Shown: piece after piece, positions 30,373 to 38,325 of the stretch
Layout: each line of letters opens with the position of its first letter
Numbering within the stretch: position 1 is the stretch's first letter
NCBI RefSeq assembly: GCF_003148775.1
Contig: NZ_QGGW01000001.1
Coordinates: 868,001-932,000, forward strand
DNA length: 64,000 nucleotides
Source: Roseicyclus mahoneyensis
GTDB taxonomy: Bacteria; Pseudomonadota; Alphaproteobacteria; Rhodobacterales; Rhodobacteraceae
Reading direction: 5' to 3'
Made by a program: the position numbers and the translations under genes
The notes under the pieces: model-generated
The model's database searches: none
The model's input: only the letters and a program-made list of their open reading frames with translations
Told to the model about the DNA's origin: nothing

Positions 30373-30805
30373 TCTCCTCCATGCTCAAAAGGGCGGTGAC
30401 GTTGTAGATCCTGACCTCGGAGATCAGCGCCTGGTAAAAGGCGTCATAGGCGCGCGCATTGGGCACGCGGACCTTGAGGATGTAGTCGATTTCACCGGCC
30501 AGCCTGTGCGCCTCCTGCACCTCGGGGCGGGCCTTGAGGGCGGCGAGGAATTTCTTCTGCCAATCCGCCTCGTGTTCCGAGGTTCGGATGAGCACGAAGA
30601 AACAGGCCTCGAACCCCAGTTTCTCGGCATCGAGCAGCACGGTCTGCCGCCCTATGATGCCCGCCTCCTTCATCTTGCGAATCCGCGACCAGACGGGCGT
30701 CTTGGATGAGCCCACGACGCGGGCGATCTCGTCGAGCGAGCGGGAGGCATCGTCTTGCAGGGCCGCGAGAATTTTCCGGTCTAGCGCATCGATCTGGTCG
30801 GTCAT
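30332..30805 (-). CDS. Lrp/AsnC-family transcriptional regulator
   Basis: A 157-residue regulator with an N-terminal helix-turn-helix (D-A-L-D-R-K-I-L-A-A-L, then S-S-K-T-P-V-W-S-R-I-R-K) and a C-terminal RAM/ferredoxin-like ligand domain from about residue 70. The start at 30805 (M-T-D-Q-I-D-A-L-D) fits the family; the longer frame to 30880 is unlikely. It is divergent from cysG, the usual arrangement in Rhodobacterales, so it may control the sulfate operon in response to an amino acid. Confidence 0.9.
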   Translation of the reverse strand: MTDQIDALDRKILAALQDDASRSLDEIARVVGSSKTPVWSRIRKMKEAGIIGRQTVLLDAEKLGFEACFFVLIRTSEHEADWQKKFLAALKARPEVQEAHRLAGEIDYILKVRVPNARAYDAFYQALISEVRIYNVTALLSMEEIKASPLLPLGPVS

Positions 30806-30953
30806 CGTCAGGGGCCTTGCCGTTGAGGAACGCCGGGCTTGGCGCGGCGCAAAGATGCAAACACATGTTCCTTTTGACAAGGCGTATCTGCCATTTCGTG
30901 GGAAATTGTTCTATCTCAAGGGCAGGTTGCAGGACACAGGATGGCAGCGCCCG

Positions 30954-32360
30954 ATGGACCATTTCCCGATCTTCCTTGCCGTTCAGGGGCGCCGCATCGT
31001 GGTATCGGGCGGGGGTGAGACCGCGCTGGCAAAACTGCGGCTGCTGCTCAAGACCACGGCGCGGATCACCGTCTTTGCCGAGACCCCCGAGGACGGCTTG
31101 AGCGCGTTGGCCGCCGAGCGGCGCATCACGTTGGTGTCCCGCGCGCTCGGGCCCGGCGACGCGCTCTGCGCCGCGCTGTTTTACGCCGCCAATGACGACC
31201 CGGCCGAGGATGCGCGCGTGGCCCGTCTGGCGCGCGCCGATGGGGCGCTGGTCAATTGGGTCGACAATCTGGAGAACAGCGCCTTCATCACCCCCGCCAT
31301 CGTCGACCGCGATCCGGTGACCATCGCCATCGGGACCGAGGGCGCGGCCCCGGTGCTGGCCCGCGCGATCAAGGCGGATCTGGAGGAACGCCTGCCCGTG
31401 TCTCTGGGGCTTGCCGCCCGCGTCGGGAAGGCGTTCCGCAAGGCCGCCGATGCGCTGCCGATGGGGCGCAAGCGGCGAGAGTTCTGGGCGGAATACTACT
31501 TCAACACCGCCCCGCAGGCCATTGAGAAACAGGGCGAAGCAGGTCTTGAGCCGGCATTGCACGATCTCTTGGCGCGCCATCTGGCGGAGGCCCCTACGCG
31601 TGGCCGCGTGGACATGGTCGGCGCGGGCCCGGGCGATCCGGAATTGCTGACGCTCAAGGCGCGCCGCCTGCTCGACCGGGCGGATGTGGTGATCCACGAC
31701 AGGCTCGTGGCCCCTGCGATCCTGGAACTCGCGCGCCGCGAGGCGATCTTGATCGACGCCGGCAAGCAGGGCTTTGGTCCCGCGATGGCGCAAGACGAAA
31801 TCTGCGCACTGATGGTGGAACATGCGGCGCAGGGCGCGCATGTGGTGCGGCTAAAGGGTGGCGATCCTTCGGTCTTTGGTCGGTTGGACGAGGAGATTGC
31901 GGCGCTCGACGCTGCAGGCCTCGACTGGTCGGTCGTGCCCGGCATCACGGCCTCAAGTGCTGCGGCAGCCCAGATCGGACAGAGCCTGACCAAACGCGAC
32001 CGCAACTCTGCGCTGCGCATCCTGACGGGCCACGACATGAAGGGCTTTGCCGAACAGGATTGGCGCGGGCTGGCCCGCCCCGGCACGGTCGCCGCGATCT
32101 ACATGGGCGCGCGTGGGGCGCGGTTCATCCAAGGCCGCCTGATGATGCATGGCGCATCCCCCGACACGTCCGTGACGGCGGTGGAAAACGCCGCGCGGTC
32201 TGATGCCCGCACCATAGCCACGACGCTCGGGCGTCTTGCCTCGGACCTCGAAGACGCCGCACCGACCGGCCCCGTGATCTTGCTCTACGGTCTTGCCCCC
32301 CGTTGGGCCGAGGCCGCCCTGCCCCGGCAGAGTGCCGACCTGAAAGAGGAATTCGCCTGA
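30954..32360 (+). CDS. cysG: Siroheme synthase CysG (multifunctional)
   Basis: Makes siroheme, the prosthetic group of CysI, from uroporphyrinogen III. The 468-residue fusion has an N-terminal dehydrogenase/ferrochelatase domain (V-V-S-G-G-G-E-T-A, L-E-N-S-A-F-I-T-P-A) and a C-terminal SUMT methyltransferase domain starting near residue 217 with V-G-A-G-P-G-D-P-E-L-L-T, R-L-K-G-G-D-P-S-V-F-G and V-P-G-I-T-A-S. The ATG at 30954 begins the usual M-D-H-F-P-I-F-L. Its stop overlaps the next gene's ATG by one base. Confidence 0.96.
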   Translation: MDHFPIFLAVQGRRIVVSGGGETALAKLRLLLKTTARITVFAETPEDGLSALAAERRITLVSRALGPGDALCAALFYAANDDPAEDARVARLARADGALVNWVDNLENSAFITPAIVDRDPVTIAIGTEGAAPVLARAIKADLEERLPVSLGLAARVGKAFRKAADALPMGRKRREFWAEYYFNTAPQAIEKQGEAGLEPALHDLLARHLAEAPTRGRVDMVGAGPGDPELLTLKARRLLDRADVVIHDRLVAPAILELARREAILIDAGKQGFGPAMAQDEICALMVEHAAQGAHVVRLKGGDPSVFGRLDEEIAALDAAGLDWSVVPGITASSAAAAQIGQSLTKRDRNSALRILTGHDMKGFAEQDWRGLARPGTVAAIYMGARGARFIQGRLMMHGASPDTSVTAVENAARSDARTIATTLGRLASDLEDAAPTGPVILLYGLAPRWAEAALPRQSADLKEEFA

Positions 32361-32659
32361 TGTCCCGCCCCTATACCCCCAAGGTGCTGACCGCCAATGC
32401 GCTGCTCGAGGGCGATGTGGTCTGGCTCGATGCGCAAGGCCAATGGACGCGGCGGATGGAACAGGCCGCCCTGATCGAGGATGAGGCGACGGCTGATCTG
32501 CACCTGCTCGACGCTCATGCCCGCGGCCACGAGGTCGTGGGCGCCTATCTCGCCGATGCGCGCCCCGGACCGAAGGGCCCCGAACCCACCCATTTCCGCG
32601 AGGACTTCCGCACCCGCGGGCCCTCCAACTACGCCCATGGCAAGCAGGAGGCGCAGTAA
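32360..32659 (+). CDS. DUF2849 domain protein of the sulfate operon
   Basis: A 99-residue protein of the DUF2849 family, regularly found between cysG and cysI in Rhodobacterales. It starts M-S-R-P-Y-T-P-K-V-L-T-A-N-A-L at the TGATG junction with cysG and ends in TAATG with cysI. There is no catalytic motif that I recognise. Position and coupling suggest a helper in siroheme transfer or sulfite reduction; this is inference. Confidence 0.85.
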   Translation: MSRPYTPKVLTANALLEGDVVWLDAQGQWTRRMEQAALIEDEATADLHLLDAHARGHEVVGAYLADARPGPKGPEPTHFREDFRTRGPSNYAHGKQEAQ

Positions 32660-34332
32660 TGTACCGCTATTCCGAATTCGACGAGAGTTTCGTCCGCAGC
32701 CGCGTGGCCCAGTTCCGGGCTCAGGTCGCCCGCCGCATCGACGGCAGCCTCACCGAGGATGAATTCAAGCCGTTTCGCCTGATGAATGGCCTTTACCTGC
32801 AGCTTCATGCCTACATGCTGCGCGTGGCGATCCCCTATGGCACGCTGAATTCCGCGCAGATGCGGCAGCTGGCGATGATCGCCGACGCTTTCGACAAGGG
32901 CTATGGCCATTTCACCACGCGCCAGAACATCCAGTTCAACTGGCCCAAGCTCGCCGATGTGCCCGACATGCTCGATGCGCTGGCCGATGTGGGGATGCAT
33001 GCGATCCAGACCAGCGGGAACACGATTCGCAACGTGACCGCCGACCATTTCGCGGGCGCGGTGGAGGGCGAGGTGATCGACCCCCGCCCGGTGGCCGAGC
33101 TGATCCGGCAGTGGTCGACCGACCACCCGGAATTCCAGTTCCTGCCGCGCAAATTCAAGGTGGCGGTGACGGGTCACAAGGATGACCGCGCGGTGACGGC
33201 GGCCCATGACATCGGCCTGAGGCTGGTGGAACGCGACGGCAAGATCGGCGCGACCGTGCTGGTGGGCGGCGGGCTGGGGCGCACGCCGATGATCGGCAAG
33301 GTGCTGGCGGAGTTCGTGCCGCTGGCGGACCTGCTGCCCTATCTGGAGGCGGTCGTGGCCGTCTACAACCTGCTTGGCCGACGGGACAACAAGTACAAGG
33401 CGCGCATCAAGATCACCGTCCACGAGACCGGGATCGAGGAAATCCGCGCGCAGGTGGAGGCCGAATTTGCGGCGCGCAAGCCGCTGTTTTCCGGGATCGA
33501 CCAGCAGATGCTGGCCGCGATCACCGCGCAATTCGCGCCGCCCCGCTTCGAGGCTGGTGCCGTTGGCAGCTACGAGACATGGCGCGCCGCCGATCCGGTC
33601 TTTCGTGCCTTCACCGACACCAACGTGACGCCGCACCGCCATCCCGGTTACGCGATCCTGACCGTCAGCCTCAAGGCGCATGGCGAGACGCCCGGCGATG
33701 CGACGAGCGCGCAGATGCGGGTGCTGGCCGATCTGGCGGAACGCTACGCCCATGACGAGTTGCGCATCAGCCACGAGCAGAACGTGATCTTGCCGCATCT
33801 GCCCAAACGGCACCTCAAGGCCGTGCAAGAGGCGCTTCTGGCCGCTGGCCTTGCCACGGCCAACGTGGGCCTTGTGTCGGACATCATCGCCTGCCCCGGC
33901 ATGGATTATTGCGCGCTGGCGACCGCGCGATCGATCCCTGTGGCGCAGGGCATCGCGCTGCGCTTCGAGGCGTTGAAGCTGGAACACGAGATCGGCCCGC
34001 TCAAGATCAAGATCTCGGGCTGCATCAACGCCTGCGGGCATCATCATGTCGGCCATATTGGCATTTTGGGATTGGACCGGGCGGGGGTCGAAAGCTACCA
34101 GATCACGCTGGGCGGCGATGGCGGCCCCGATGCGGTGATCGGCGAGCGCACCGGCCCCGGCTTTGCTTATGACCGGATCATCCCGGCGATCGAGCGCATT
34201 CTGCGCGCCTACCTGACCCTGCGCGAGGGGCCGGGCGAGACTTTCCTCGACACCTACCGCCGCCTCGGCATGGCACCCTTCAAGGCGGCGCTCTACGACG
34301 ATCCCGAGGTGCGCGCCGATGCCGCCGCCTGA
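32659..34332 (+). CDS. cysI: Nitrite/sulfite reductase hemoprotein (CysI-type)
   Basis: Six-electron reduction of sulfite to sulfide for cysteine synthesis. The 557 residues carry the siroheme/4Fe-4S ligands as C-x5-C (C412, C418 in C-P-G-M-D-Y-C) and C-x3-C (C455, C459 in G-C-I-N-A-C). It is the ferredoxin-nitrite/sulfite reductase repeat fold. Electrons could come from ferredoxin through the fpr product encoded downstream. Overlaps the DUF2849 stop by one base and cysH by 14 bases. Confidence 0.95.
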   Translation: MYRYSEFDESFVRSRVAQFRAQVARRIDGSLTEDEFKPFRLMNGLYLQLHAYMLRVAIPYGTLNSAQMRQLAMIADAFDKGYGHFTTRQNIQFNWPKLADVPDMLDALADVGMHAIQTSGNTIRNVTADHFAGAVEGEVIDPRPVAELIRQWSTDHPEFQFLPRKFKVAVTGHKDDRAVTAAHDIGLRLVERDGKIGATVLVGGGLGRTPMIGKVLAEFVPLADLLPYLEAVVAVYNLLGRRDNKYKARIKITVHETGIEEIRAQVEAEFAARKPLFSGIDQQMLAAITAQFAPPRFEAGAVGSYETWRAADPVFRAFTDTNVTPHRHPGYAILTVSLKAHGETPGDATSAQMRVLADLAERYAHDELRISHEQNVILPHLPKRHLKAVQEALLAAGLATANVGLVSDIIACPGMDYCALATARSIPVAQGIALRFEALKLEHEIGPLKIKISGCINACGHHHVGHIGILGLDRAGVESYQITLGGDGGPDAVIGERTGPGFAYDRIIPAIERILRAYLTLREGPGETFLDTYRRLGMAPFKAALYDDPEVRADAAA

Positions 34333-35065
34333 CACGGGGCTTGCCGACCGGATCGCGGGGCTGAACGCGCGCTACAAGCATCGCGCGGCCACCTCGGTGG
34401 TCGAGCATGCCTTGCGGGACGGCGATACGGGGGCGGTGGCGCTGGTGTCCTCCTTCGGGGCGGAATCGGTGGTACTTTTGCATATGGTGGCGGTCGTCGA
34501 CCCCGCCACGCCTGTGCTGTTCGTCGATACGCAGATGCTGTTTGCCGAGACGCTGGAGTATCAGCGCGAGGTGGCCGAGCGGCTGGGCCTTGAGGATTTG
34601 CGGATCATCCGCGCCGCGCCCGTGCGCGTCGGCGCCCATGACCCGGAAGGCGATTTGCACCGGACCGACCCGGATGCCTGCTGCGCGCTCCGCAAGACCG
34701 AGCCGCTGGAGCGCGCGCTGGCGCCCTTCGATGCATGGATCACGGGCCGCAAGCGGTTCCAGTCGGGCACGCGGGCGGAACTGGCGTTTTTCGAAGCCGA
34801 GACGGGAACGGGCCGGATCAAGATCAACCCGCTCGCCCATTGGGCGCCCTTGGATGTGGCCGATTACATGATCAACAACCGCCTGCCGCGCCATCCGCTG
34901 GTGGCGCGCGGCTATCCCTCCATCGGCTGCGCGCCCTGCACGACGCCCGTCGCCACGGGCGAGGACCCGCGCGCCGGGCGCTGGCGCGGGACCGACAAGG
35001 AGGAATGCGGCATCCATTTCGTGGATGGCCGGATGGTGCGCGGCCCGCTCAAGGCGGCGTCGTGA
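34319..35065 (+). CDS. cysH: Assimilatory adenylyl-sulfate (APS) reductase
   Basis: Reduces activated sulfate to sulfite with thioredoxin or glutathione. The 248-residue protein has the P-loop-like S-S-F-G-A-E-S (residues 41-47), the C-C pair near 121-122, C-x-x-C near 204-207 and the C-terminal E-C-G-I-H with the catalytic Cys near 230. The C-C and C-x-x-C pairs bind a 4Fe-4S cluster, so this is the APS-specific rather than PAPS-specific form. It overlaps cysI by 14 bases. Confidence 0.94.
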   Translation: MPPPDTGLADRIAGLNARYKHRAATSVVEHALRDGDTGAVALVSSFGAESVVLLHMVAVVDPATPVLFVDTQMLFAETLEYQREVAERLGLEDLRIIRAAPVRVGAHDPEGDLHRTDPDACCALRKTEPLERALAPFDAWITGRKRFQSGTRAELAFFEAETGTGRIKINPLAHWAPLDVADYMINNRLPRHPLVARGYPSIGCAPCTTPVATGEDPRAGRWRGTDKEECGIHFVDGRMVRGPLKAAS

Positions 35066-35086
35066 GAGGCGGTGACCTTTCGCCGT

Positions 35087-35107
35087 GCATATTTTTGGAA
35101 AGATGAG
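35087..35107 (+). repeat. Copy 5 of the intergenic GCATATTT / GATGAA element
   Basis: GCATATTT-TT-GGAAAGATGAG, with one change in the last base. It sits between cysH and the DUF934 gene, ending about 10 bases before the latter's start codon. Confidence 0.75.
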
Positions 35108-35117
35108 AGACACACAG

Positions 35118-35528
35118 ATGGCAATTCTCATGCAAGACGATGGCTTTAGGGAAGATGACTGGGCCGGGCAGGTCGTGCCGCTGGCCGAGGCGGGAGCGGT
35201 GGATGTCCTGGGCATCGACCTTGACCCCGGCGAGGATCTGGCAGAGCTGGCCCCGCATCTGGGGCGCATCGCGCTGATCCGGATCCGGTTTGGCGCATTC
35301 AACGACGGGCGTGGCTTTACCGTGGCGCGGCGCCTGCGTGCCATGGGCTACACCGGACGCCTGCGCGCGGCGGGACCGGTGCTGGCAGATCAGTATGCGA
35401 TGGCCCGGCGCGCGGGATTCGACGAGATCGAGCTGGCGCCGCAGATCGCGGCCCGCCAGCCCGAGGATCAGTGGCTGGCGCGCGCCGACTGGCGGGCGGG
35501 CGACCATCAGGCGCGGCTGAGGGGCTGA
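35118..35528 (+). CDS. DUF934 family protein
   Basis: A 136-residue protein of the DUF934 family, which is found next to cysI and cysH. It shows L-A-E-A-G-A-V-D-V-L, I-A-L-I-R-I-R-F-G-A-F-N-D-G-R-G-F-T and R-A-M-G-Y-T-G-R-L-R, the conserved core of the family. Function unknown but tied to sulfate reduction by context. Start at 35118 chosen over 35085 and 35103, which lie in the repeat element. Confidence 0.82.
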   Translation: MAILMQDDGFREDDWAGQVVPLAEAGAVDVLGIDLDPGEDLAELAPHLGRIALIRIRFGAFNDGRGFTVARRLRAMGYTGRLRAAGPVLADQYAMARRAGFDEIELAPQIAARQPEDQWLARADWRAGDHQARLRG

Positions 35529-35541
35529 CCCCGGGGTTTCC

Positions 35542-35555
35542 CTGACCCAGATCAA
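35542..35555 (+). promoter_or_regulatory. FNR-type box upstream of fpr
   Basis: CTGAC-CCAG-ATCAA resembles the FNR/FnrL consensus TTGAT-N4-ATCAA with a perfect right half and two changes in the left. It lies 38 bases before fpr. A candidate only. Confidence 0.35.
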
Positions 35556-35592
35556 GGCTTAAACAGGCACCGAGCGTTAGAGAGGTGCCCAG

Positions 35593-36459
35593 ATGGACAT
35601 GAGCGAGCACAGACCCGTGAAAGATATCGACGCACCGAACATCCCCAAGGCGACGCCCACCCTGCCCGATGCGCAGACTGTGACCGAGGTGGAGCATTAC
35701 ACCGACCGCCTGTTCCGGTTCCGCTGCACGCGGCCGCCGAGCTTGCGATTCCGGTCGGGTGAATTCGTGATGATCGGCCTGATGGGTGATCCCGACCCCG
35801 AGACCGGCAAGCAAAAGCCGCTGCTCAGGGCCTATTCCATCGCCTCGCCGTCTTGGGATGACGAGCTGGAATTCTATTCGATCAAGGTTCCGGACGGCGC
35901 GCTGACCTCGCGGCTGCAGCATATCGTGCCGGGCGACGAGATCATCTTGCGCCCCAAGCCCGTCGGCACGCTGGTCCATGATGCGCTGATCCCGGGCAAG
36001 CGGATCTGGTTCTTTGCCACCGGCACCGGCATCGCGCCCTTTGCGAGCCTTTTGCGCGACCCGCAGACCTATGCCGATTACGACGAGGTCATCTTGACCC
36101 ACACCTGCCGCGAGCTGGGCGAGCTGACCTATGGCGCCAAGCTGGTGGAGGATATCCGCAAGGACGAGCTGCTGGCCGAGTTGATCGGCGAGGGTTTCGC
36201 GGGCAAGCTGCGCTACTATCCCACGACGACGCGCGAACAGAGCGCCAAGATGGGGCGCATCACCGACCTGATGCGCTCGGGCGAGGTGTTCACCGATCTG
36301 GGCGTGGCCCCGCTCTGCCCCGAGAGCGACCGCGCGATGGTCTGCGGCAATCTCGCCTTCAATCTCGAGATCAAGGAGATGCTCGAAGGCTATGGCCTGA
36401 CCGAGGGGGCGAATTCCAAGCCTGCCGAATACGTGGTGGAGAAGGCATTTCTAGACTGA
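35593..36459 (+). CDS. fpr: Ferredoxin--NADP+ reductase
   Basis: FAD flavoenzyme passing electrons between NADPH and ferredoxin. The 288 residues have the FAD motif R-A-Y-S-I-A-S-P (near residue 80), the NADP-binding G-T-G-I-A-P-F-A-S segment near 145-153 and M-V-C-G-N near 255. The C-terminus ends E-K-A-F-L-D, an Fpr feature of bacterial-type enzymes. It closes the sulfate operon and probably supplies CysI with electrons. A strong terminator follows. Confidence 0.94.
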   Translation: MDMSEHRPVKDIDAPNIPKATPTLPDAQTVTEVEHYTDRLFRFRCTRPPSLRFRSGEFVMIGLMGDPDPETGKQKPLLRAYSIASPSWDDELEFYSIKVPDGALTSRLQHIVPGDEIILRPKPVGTLVHDALIPGKRIWFFATGTGIAPFASLLRDPQTYADYDEVILTHTCRELGELTYGAKLVEDIRKDELLAELIGEGFAGKLRYYPTTTREQSAKMGRITDLMRSGEVFTDLGVAPLCPESDRAMVCGNLAFNLEIKEMLEGYGLTEGANSKPAEYVVEKAFLD

Positions 36460-36481
36460 ACACCCAGCGCGACCGCACATC

Positions 36482-36518
36482 AAAAGGCCCCCCGCGGAAT
36501 CTCCGCGGGGGGCCTTTT
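36482..36518 (+). terminator. Perfect bidirectional terminator after fpr
   Basis: AAAAGGCCCCCCGCGGA and its exact reverse complement form a 17-bp stem with a three-base loop; A and T runs flank it on both sides. It serves fpr on one strand and the Ala-rich gene on the other. Confidence 0.92.
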
Positions 36519-36534
36519 CCTGCGCTGTGAAGGC

Positions 36535-37134
36535 TCAGTTGGCGATGCCGAGCGCCTGACGAGCCTGCAGCAGCGCCGCCTCGAGCAGCGCGGGGTTGTC
36601 GCGCGCGCCCTCAAGCGCCGTGCTCACTGCGGTGCGGGTGACGGGCGAGATGTCGGCAGCCTGCAGCGCGGCGATGGCCTGATCGTAATCGAAACCCTCG
36701 GCGGTGAAGATCCCGGCCAAGGCCGCATCGCCTGCCTCTTCAGCCGCGACGGCGGTTTCGGCGGTGGCGGCATCGACCGCACCCTCCACGGCCTCGACGG
36801 CTTCGGTGGCGGCCTCGGCAGCGGCCTCCACGGCCTCGGAGGTAGCGGTTGCAGCTTCTGAGGCGGCGGCTTCTGCGGCCGCGGCTTCTGCGGCTGCAGC
36901 TTCTGCGGCGGCGGCCTCGGCGGCGGCGGCTTCTGCGGCCGCGGCCTCGGCGGCGGCAGCTTCTGCGGCGGCGGCCTCGGCGGCGGCAGCCTCTTCAGCG
37001 GCGGCGGCCTCAGCGGCTGCAGCTTCTGCTGCGGCGGCCTGTTCGGCAGCTTGGTTCGCGTTCGACTGCATCAGGAAATATCCCCCGGCGCCAAGTGCGG
37101 CGAGGATGATGACGATGATCAGTGCCCGGTTCAT
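36535..37134 (-). CDS. Membrane-anchored Ala/Glu-repeat protein of unknown function
   Basis: A 199-residue protein starting M-N-R-A-L-I-I-V-I-I-L-A behind GGGGGA, with one N-terminal membrane segment (about 4-22). Residues about 33-95 hold about eleven copies of A-A-A-A-E in near-perfect tandem, then a degenerate Ala/Val/Glu tract, then a small C-terminal domain (after about 130) with G-F-D-Y-D-Q-A-I-A-A-L. The repeat should form one long helix. TolA has a comparable long helical domain, but I do not recognise this family. The open frame upstream to 37290 is not used. Confidence 0.75.
   Translation of the reverse strand: MNRALIIVIILAALGAGGYFLMQSNANQAAEQAAAAEAAAAEAAAAEEAAAAEAAAAEAAAAEAAAAEAAAAEAAAAEAAAAEAAAAEAAASEAATATSEAVEAAAEAATEAVEAVEGAVDAATAETAVAAEEAGDAALAGIFTAEGFDYDQAIAALQAADISPVTRTAVSTALEGARDNPALLEAALLQARQALGIAN
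36850..37038 (-). repeat. 15-bp tandem repeat coding for A-A-A-A-E
   Basis: About eleven 15-base units inside the preceding gene, each a codon variant of GCN-GCN-GCN-GCN-GAA. The codon choice varies between units, so the DNA is less repetitive than the protein. Confidence 0.85.
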
Positions 37135-37248
37135 GATGTCCCCCTTCGGATGACTGTTTGTATGCGGCGCATATCTCCGTCTAGCCGCAAGCACAATGCT
37201 GCACTGCAGCGGCCGATGCGAAACCGGCGACCTCCTGCCCAAATCGCC

Positions 37249-37277
37249 TTGAAAGACGCGGGTCTTGCGCGTAACTT
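37249..37277 (+). promoter_or_regulatory. Candidate infC promoter
   Basis: TTGAAA (37249-37254, five of six) and TAACTT (37272-37277, three of six) with exactly 17-base spacing, about 37 bases before the infC start. Confidence 0.45.
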
Positions 37278-37313
37278 GCCGCCTCGACACCCGGCAACTT
37301 CAGGAGGCCCCTC

Positions 37314-37856
37314 ATAGCCCGCAGACCCCACAATGCGCCGCCGCAACGCGAAACCGGCCCGCGCATCAACGACCGTATCCGTTCCCCCGAGATCCGCCTG
37401 ATCGGCGCAGAGGGGGAAAACGTCGGGGTCGTGACCCCGGCCCGCGCGATGGCCATGGCCGAGGAGGCCGGGCTGGACCTGGTCGAGATCTCGCCAAATG
37501 CCGAACCGCCCGTGTGCAAGATCATGGATTTCGGCAAATACAAATACGAGACCCAAAAGCGCGAGGCCGAGGCACGCAAGAAGCAGAAGATCATCGAGGT
37601 CAAGGAGGTCAAGTTCCGCCCGAACACCGACACTCATGACTACGAGGTCAAGATGCGCAGCGTCACCAAATTCCTCGAGAATGGCGACAAGGTGAAGGTC
37701 ACGCTGCGCTTCCGCGGCCGCGAGATGGCGCACCAGAACCTTGGCCGCGACCTGCTGGAACGCGTCGCCGCCGATGTCGAAGGGCTGGGCAAGATCGAGA
37801 ACATGCCCAAGCTGGAAGGCCGGCAGATGGTTATGATGATCGGCCCGTCCAGGTGA
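37314..37856 (+). CDS. infC: Translation initiation factor IF-3, with ATA start codon
   Basis: IF-3 checks start codons on the 30S subunit. The 180 residues include the N-terminal [12 protein letters not shown], the linker and the C-terminal domain with V-K-E-V-K-F-R-P. In frame there is a stop at 37272 and no ATG, GTG or TTG until GTG 37431, which would delete 39 conserved residues. ATA at 37314 lies six bases after AGGAGG and begins [12 protein letters not shown], the usual beginning in relatives. E. coli infC also has a non-standard start (AUU), through which IF-3 limits its own synthesis. Confidence 0.92.
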   Translation: MARRPHNAPPQRETGPRINDRIRSPEIRLIGAEGENVGVVTPARAMAMAEEAGLDLVEISPNAEPPVCKIMDFGKYKYETQKREAEARKKQKIIEVKEVKFRPNTDTHDYEVKMRSVTKFLENGDKVKVTLRFRGREMAHQNLGRDLLERVAADVEGLGKIENMPKLEGRQMVMMIGPSR

Positions 37857-37877
37857 CGCCGGCCTGATCCGATGTGG

Positions 37878-37904
37878 GGCGCGCCGTTTGGCGCGCCTTT
37901 TTTT
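37878..37904 (+). terminator. infC terminator
   Basis: GGCGCGCC-GTTT-GGCGCGCC followed by seven T, 21 bases after the infC stop. Confidence 0.93.
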
Positions 37905-37943
37905 GTCGTTTTGTGCCAGATGCATTTAAGGATACTCTGCGCC

Positions 37944-38234
37944 ATGACCGCCCGATCCTTTGCCCGCCTTGCCCTTGCCGCGACGCTGTCTTGCGTCGCT
38001 GGCGCTGTGCTGGCCGACGGTATCGAGATATCCGGCACGGCTTCGATGGGGTTGACCGGGGGATCGGCCGGTCCCGCCCCCGGCACGGTGCGGCTGATCA
38101 CCGATCTGGATCTGCAGATGCGCCTGAGCCACACAACAGACGGCGGATTGACCTTCGCCGTCGAGATCGACCTCGACGCGCTGGACACGTCATCGCCTGC
38201 CCCGAGTCCATCCGCGATACCCCGGCGACGGTGA
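37944..38234 (+). CDS. Short porin-like fragment or small secreted protein
   Basis: A 96-residue protein with a clear signal peptide ending A-G-A-V-L-A-D. The mature part G-I-E-I-S-G-T-A-S-M-G-L-T, then L-D-L-Q-M-R-L-S-H-T-T-D-G-G-L-T-F, matches the first strands of Rhodobacterales porins, which are about 300 residues. The end, with P-S-A-I-P-R-R-R, is not porin-like. It is probably the truncated start of a porin gene; a frameshift near the end is possible. No terminator follows before glxA. Confidence 0.55.
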   Translation: MTARSFARLALAATLSCVAGAVLADGIEISGTASMGLTGGSAGPAPGTVRLITDLDLQMRLSHTTDGGLTFAVEIDLDALDTSSPAPSPSAIPRRR

Positions 38235-38325
38235 CTTGTGGCCGTGCTGCCGCGGTTGCGCATATTTCACAGGCGGCGTGTGACTTGTCTTGAACCGACC
38301 GGGATGCTGCGGCACCCTCTGAAAT

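Noticed and set aside
30874-30879. TTGACA upstream of cysG as a promoter
   Set aside because: A perfect -35 hexamer, but no acceptable -10 is found 16-18 bases downstream, so I did not list it.
37431-37856. infC starting at GTG 37431
   Set aside because: It would cut off 39 residues of a strongly conserved N-terminal domain, and has no Shine-Dalgarno. ATA at 37314 explains the data better.
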